A stretch of 64,000 nucleotides of DNA from Bacillota bacterium (GTDB lineage Bacteria; Bacillota; Clostridia; Oscillospirales; Ruminococcaceae), in assembly GCA_023457355.1 (NCBI GenBank), contig JAEWLW010000065.1, positions 13,362-77,361 on the forward strand. The letters are read 5' to 3'. Below are positions 60,609 to 64,000 of this stretch, in pieces. Within the stretch, counting starts at the first letter, position 1; each line of letters opens with the position of its first letter. The position numbers and the translations under genes were made by a program. Under the pieces are notes generated by a model. That model saw nothing but the letters and a program-made list of their open reading frames with translations, was not told the DNA's origin and searched no databases.

Positions 60609-60635
60609 AGCAGGTAACGGGATTCGAACCCCAAA
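60608..60635 (-). pseudogene. tRNA 3'-end fragment, probable attachment-site scar
   Basis: Read on the minus strand this gives GGGGTTCGAATCCCGTTACC followed by TGCTCC: a T-loop (GGTTCGAATCC) and a 3' acceptor half, immediately followed by a terminator, exactly as in a tRNA gene. The D-arm, anticodon arm and 5' acceptor half are missing and replaced by AT-rich sequence. Integrases commonly use tRNA 3' ends and leave such a partial copy at one element boundary. Confidence 0.7.
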
Positions 60636-60766
60636 TAGTTAGAAATGTTAATATAGATCATCCTAATTTTCCGCATTTTAATGCGGTATATTCGCTACTG
60701 ATATTCCAATCAGAATATTGAATTACCCGCCCAACACGGAAAAGTGTGGTCAAAAATGTGGTCAAG

Positions 60767-60805
60767 ATAAAAGCCGGAGATTTTACGCCTCCGGCTTTTA
60801 TCCGT
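60767..60805. terminator. Bidirectional terminator
   Basis: ATAAAAGCCGGAG / CTCCGGCTTTTAT (60767-60801) is a perfect 13-bp stem with T-runs on both strands. No complete gene ends into it; it may have ended a lost integrase gene. Confidence 0.85.
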
Positions 60806-60972
60806 TACTCTTATATTGTTATGACTTGTTTACACGCACTTATAGCCCATATTCGGATCGGTTTTAGCGTCCAACCCTAACAGAACCTGAGCATAAACTA
60901 TTTATTATTAGTCGTTTTTGCTTGTGGTATCTGAGAATTTTTGCTATAATATGTCATAAAAAGTAAGTTGAA

Positions 60973-61149
60973 TCAATTGTTAGAAAAATTCAAAACAAGC
61001 TTTTTTAAATGCTCGATTTCCTCTTTTTGCGCATTACGATATTCTGAAGCAAGTTGTTTACTGTAATCATTATCATCTTGAAAGCACTGGCGAATTGTAT
61101 TTTCAATTGTGGCTATCGTTATACAAGATTCTATTATGAGTTTATCTTT
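60973..61149 (-). CDS. Possible small helical protein, divergent to the SIR2-kinase
   Basis: A 58-residue frame from GTG at 61149 (GGTGG lies 8 bases upstream; ATG at 61167 is an alternative adding six residues). The sequence KDKLIIESCITIATIENTIRQCFQDDNDYSKQLASEYRNAQKEEIEHLKKLVLNFSNN is charged and probably all-helical, with amphipathic periodicity. No family is recognised. Its start is about 30-50 bp from that of the SIR2-kinase gene, in divergent orientation, so it might be a regulator or antitoxin-like partner. It could also be chance in AT-rich DNA. Confidence 0.35.
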   Translation of the reverse strand, partial: KDKLIIESCITIATIENTIRQCFQDDNDYSKQLASEYRNAQKEEIEHLKKLVLNFSNN

Positions 61150-61196
61150 CACTATATACACCACCATTTTTATTATAATTATAGAGGAGGAAAAGC

Positions 61197-63566
61197 ATGC
61201 TTTATTCAGAAACCGAAAACTTCGAACGGTTACGTAAGAAAATAAAAGAAGACCCCGGAAGTTTTGTGGCTATTATCGGAGCCGGAATATCAAAGCCCGC
61301 AGGGCTTCCTGACTGGAAGGGCTTAAAAAATAAGCTTCTGGATTGCTATAAAAATCAATGCGAAGAGTTTAATGACGATCAAGCAAAAATTATAGAAAAT
61401 CTTGAATCTTCTACTAATTTGTGGTCAGATTTCGGACAACTAAAAAGTATACTACAACCGGCCGAATTTGAGAGAGTTATTATTTCTCAATTGAGCGTAG
61501 AAGGAAAGGAAATTCCAGACCCTTATAGGCTTTTGTGGGAGCTAGGAATTAATGGCGTAGTCACATTCAATATAGATAAATTTATTTTAAATGCGTATTC
61601 TCAGGTCAAAAAAAGCGCGGTTGACTTTGCAACAGGATTTGAATTTGTTAAGTATAAGCATTTCCCAGTAAGTAATAACAAATTTGTCTTTTTCCCTCAT
61701 GGTGAAATAAGTAATCCAAGCTCTTGGATATTTACCGAACAAGAAAAGTCCTCTATATATAGAACTTTTGATTTCAAAAATATTTTAAGTAATTTATTAA
61801 ATTCAAAAAATTTATTAATACTAGGATTCAATACACAAGAACAGACATTTATATCTTTACTAAACGACATAGGAATTAATGGTCGCCTTTCTGGATATGA
61901 TAACTACTATTTCGCCCCTGGTATTACTATATATGATGCTAAGAGGCTTTCTGATCTTGGAATAACGACAATTAATTACACGCCTTCTAATGAAAATCAC
62001 CCGGAAATTAAACAGATGCTTACGACTTTGTTAAACTATACCCCGCAAGACATAGAAGAAGCTTCAATATATCAAGGGAAAATATATTCAGAGAATGATA
62101 TTCCCTCGTTTAATAATTCATTAAACGTAGGTGTAGATAAGTTAAGAGAAATTCTGAACGGCGTGGTTGCAAATATTATTCCGCCTGAAACGATTCCTTC
62201 CCAAAGTCAGATAGATCGATTACAGAATTTTTATAATAACTATTCAGCTCAACTTCACATCGCGTGGTATGTTGATCCTAGATCTGATCAAGGAAACCAT
62301 GTTCATAATTATACTATTGTAAAATCTATTGGTCGAGGAGCATTTGGAAACGTCTATGAAGCTTATGACAAAGATGAAAACAAACTTGCTCTAAAAATTT
62401 TGTTACCTGAAGTAAAAGATAAAGCTAGATATCTAAGCTGTTTTAGGCGAGGCATTCGATCAATGAACATCTTAAGAGAACATGGCGTAAATGGTATGGT
62501 AAAAATCCGTGATGCCTTTGAGGTGCCTGCTTGTATAGTTATGGACTATATTGAGGGGACTGTGTTACGAGATGCAATAGATAAGAGACTCATCAAATCT
62601 CTAGACAAGAAACTTGAGATAATTTATAAGGCAGCATCTATTATAAATAGCGCTCATCAACTAGAAGAGCGAATTCTGCATCGCGATATAAAACCAGAGA
62701 ACATAATACTTGAAAATTTTTATTACGAAATAGACAATGAACCTTTATCAATTGTAATTTTAGATTTCGATCTTTCGTGGCATAAGGGCGCAACCGAACT
62801 GACAGTTGCTTTAGGGGCTATGTCACAAGGGTTTATGGCACCAGAGCAAGTGGAGGAAGATGGAAGATATACTCGTAATACCTCTGTAGATGTATATAGT
62901 ATTGGAATGTTGTTTTATTACATAATAACATCTAAAAATCCTGCTCCTTATCAACATAACTTTGCTCACTTTAAAGAGGATTTAATCAAAGAAATAGAAA
63001 CAAACTATAAGCTGAAATGGAAATGTTTTTCAATTTTTATTGCTGACTCTATTGTTAATTCAACCAAACATAAACAAGCAGATAGGCTTCCACTAAATTT
63101 GTTAATAGAAAACATTAAAATTGCCAAGGAGATGCTATTATCAGAAACAATTCCAAATTCGCATCCATTACTTCTGAACGAATTAGCTTGTCGGATAGAT
63201 CGTACAGCAGAAATAAGCATATCTGATTTTGGCAGAACTGTTACTATGCAGTCTCCGCAGTTAGGAAAATCAATTTCCTTGAGCTTAGGTCAATGGTATA
63301 CTAAGACCATTATTAAGATATTAGTTAGAAAAGTTCGAAAAGAATTTGATGTTAGGGATAACATATCCAAGTATCTTGAAAACGCAAGAGTCAAAGCTGT
63401 TTCAGTAATCGACCGTAGTATATTTTATTACAGTAATTCGGAAATTGGCACAGGTGAAATAACTATAGAATTAGCTACTGAACTTCCCGATAATGTTAAC
63501 TTGAAAAAGATAAGGGAATTGGCTAAGAACATTCAAGAAATACGTGCAAAATTGGACTTGTCTTAA
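61197..63566 (+). CDS. SIR2-domain / Ser-Thr protein kinase fusion, candidate defence effector
   Basis: A 789-residue three-part protein. Residues about 10-270 are a SIR2-like domain: GAGIS at 28-32 followed by KPAGLPDW, T123-F-N125-I-D127 (matching TTNYD) and H168 in FFPHGE, so the Asn and His needed for NAD+ cleavage are kept. Residues about 370-640 are a full eukaryotic-type kinase: G379RGAFG384NV, Lys400 in ALKIL, H495RDIKPEN502, D523FD525 in place of DFG, and APE ending at E550. Residues 640-789 are unrecognised. The ATG has GAGGAGG 6 bases upstream. It stands alone in AT-rich DNA after a tRNA scar. NAD+ depletion triggered or gated by the kinase is inferred. Confidence 0.9.
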   Translation: MLYSETENFERLRKKIKEDPGSFVAIIGAGISKPAGLPDWKGLKNKLLDCYKNQCEEFNDDQAKIIENLESSTNLWSDFGQLKSILQPAEFERVIISQLSVEGKEIPDPYRLLWELGINGVVTFNIDKFILNAYSQVKKSAVDFATGFEFVKYKHFPVSNNKFVFFPHGEISNPSSWIFTEQEKSSIYRTFDFKNILSNLLNSKNLLILGFNTQEQTFISLLNDIGINGRLSGYDNYYFAPGITIYDAKRLSDLGITTINYTPSNENHPEIKQMLTTLLNYTPQDIEEASIYQGKIYSENDIPSFNNSLNVGVDKLREILNGVVANIIPPETIPSQSQIDRLQNFYNNYSAQLHIAWYVDPRSDQGNHVHNYTIVKSIGRGAFGNVYEAYDKDENKLALKILLPEVKDKARYLSCFRRGIRSMNILREHGVNGMVKIRDAFEVPACIVMDYIEGTVLRDAIDKRLIKSLDKKLEIIYKAASIINSAHQLEERILHRDIKPENIILENFYYEIDNEPLSIVILDFDLSWHKGATELTVALGAMSQGFMAPEQVEEDGRYTRNTSVDVYSIGMLFYYIITSKNPAPYQHNFAHFKEDLIKEIETNYKLKWKCFSIFIADSIVNSTKHKQADRLPLNLLIENIKIAKEMLLSETIPNSHPLLLNELACRIDRTAEISISDFGRTVTMQSPQLGKSISLSLGQWYTKTIIKILVRKVRKEFDVRDNISKYLENARVKAVSVIDRSIFYYSNSEIGTGEITIELATELPDNVNLKKIRELAKNIQEIRAKLDLS

Positions 63567-63983
63567 AATTCTGCTTAATTTTCTCCATAGCTTTTTTAAT
63601 AAATCTTAAGCAAAACCATTAGCTAAGCTGCTGGAATGCACTAGCGCTCATCAATATTTTCCTTATCTGCTTTTTCTGTAGATGACTTGTCAACGATATT
63701 GGGTTCAAATACAATTTGGTATTTGCAATTTCATTTTAAGTGTGCTAGGCTACATTGTCACTTATTAAAATCCTCCTTGCTATGAATGCGATTGCCAACC
63801 CGCGTTCTATTGGGAGGATTTTTTATCTAAAGATGTCTATCCCTCCAACTCTACTGGTAGTTTATTTGCACTAAGATAAGGTACAATAAATTGCGCAAAT
63901 TCAAAAAGCAAAAAAAGACAAGGTTTGCAAATCTCTGATAGAATGAAGTTACCACACACCATTCTGAAAGGAGACAGCAAACC
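63567..63983. other. Intergenic AT-rich region with gene remnant
   Basis: On the minus strand (about 63650-63735) a start-less stretch encodes YQIVFEPNIVDKSSTEKADK and then ENIDER followed by a stop, which looks like the C-terminal end of a lost protein. A terminator lies at 63767-63825. TTGCGCAA near 63891 and a possible promoter near 63922-63945 precede the last gene. Confidence 0.4.
63767..63826 (+). terminator. Terminator-like hairpin
   Basis: AAAATCCTCC / GGGAGGATTTT pairs across a 35-base loop that has its own ATGCG/CGCGT pairing, followed by TTTTTTATC on the plus strand. It lies about 200 bases beyond the SIR2-kinase stop. Confidence 0.6.
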
Positions 63984-64000
63984 ATGTCTGAAAAAATTGT
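63984..64000 (+). CDS. Start of a gene cut by the window edge
   Basis: ATGTCTGAAAAAATTGT (MSEKI...) is preceded by AAAGGAG 10 bases upstream. Only five codons are visible, so the product cannot be named. The compact leader resembles those of transposase or recombinase genes, but this is a guess. Confidence 0.6.

Larger units (their letters stand above)
60636..61196. other. AT-rich boundary region of the accessory island
   Basis: It contains a tandem TGTGGTCAA pair (60746-60765), a terminator at 60767-60801 and one short minus-strand ORF. No integrase is seen. Confidence 0.5.

Noticed and set aside
60436..60642. Cys-rich frame MDAQCKLCCKMCYENCLC
   Set aside because: It runs through the terminator and ends in GAGNGIRTP, a typical translation of the strand opposite a tRNA 3' end, so it is spurious.

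Overview
The window looks like a chromosomal piece of an endospore-forming Clostridia member (Bacillota), probably of the Oscillospiraceae/Ruminococcaceae type. The evidence is an alpha/beta-type small acid-soluble spore protein, both dipicolinate synthase subunits, a Na+-type V-ATPase operon, strong Shine-Dalgarno sites, many TTG/GTG starts, and moderately GC-rich coding sequence between AT-rich spacers. No rRNA, CRISPR array or complete insertion sequence is seen. There is one intact tRNA (Gln, CTG).

Layout. 0.5-2.3 kb: a NERD-domain protein and an overlapping MarR/GNAT pair. 2.4-11.0 kb: a complete nine-gene V-type ATPase operon on the minus strand (G-I-K-E-C-F-A-B-D). Its K subunit carries every residue of the known sodium site. 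11.6-17.3 kb: spore protein, galE, a metallo-beta-lactamase-fold protein, an unknown protein, tRNA-Gln and an ABC exporter. 17.5-18.0 kb: a frameshifted C1q-like gene. 18.3-25.6 kb: a sulfur-amino-acid region, with a polar amino acid ABC transporter plus a UroD/MtaA-like protein on the minus strand, facing an Rrf2 regulator, a trans-sulfuration enzyme and a MalY/PatB C-S lyase on the plus strand. 26-35 kb: asparagine synthetase, dipicolinate synthase, NUDIX, YciI, HD, chemotaxis receptor and DUF2200 genes, separated by structured intergenic repeats.

35.6-58 kb is a large uronate/pectin catabolism region. KdgF, KduI and KduD handle unsaturated uronates and are controlled by a divergent LacI regulator. 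UxaC, UxuB and UxuA (glucuronate) and UxaC, UxaB and UxaA (galacturonate) converge on 2-keto-3-deoxygluconate. KdgK and a KdgA-VOC fusion then give pyruvate and glyceraldehyde-3-phosphate. A TRAP transporter and an MFS transporter probably bring in the uronates. A GntR/FCD regulator lies at the end of the TRAP-uxuAB operon. A CTAGTATAC-centred palindrome occurs ahead of that operon, ahead of the kdgA operon and just before gntR, and is the likely operator of this regulon.

58-60.5 kb: ferredoxin, a cupin and a cation/proton antiporter. At about 60.6 kb the composition changes abruptly. A bidirectional terminator and a tRNA 3'-end fragment (a probable att scar) are followed by AT-rich accessory DNA. 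This holds a 789-residue protein that fuses an N-terminal SIR2 domain, with the NADase Asn and His retained, to a complete Ser/Thr protein kinase domain and an unrecognised C-terminus. It is the best candidate in the window for an undescribed system, most likely anti-phage or abortive-infection. The window ends 17 bases into another gene.

A second unexplained theme is a family of about 200-550 bp hairpin-rich intergenic repeats at 25.7, 31.1, 34.5, 35.2 and 40.9 kb. One copy is flanked by an 11-bp direct repeat and two by duplicated terminator-like hairpins.
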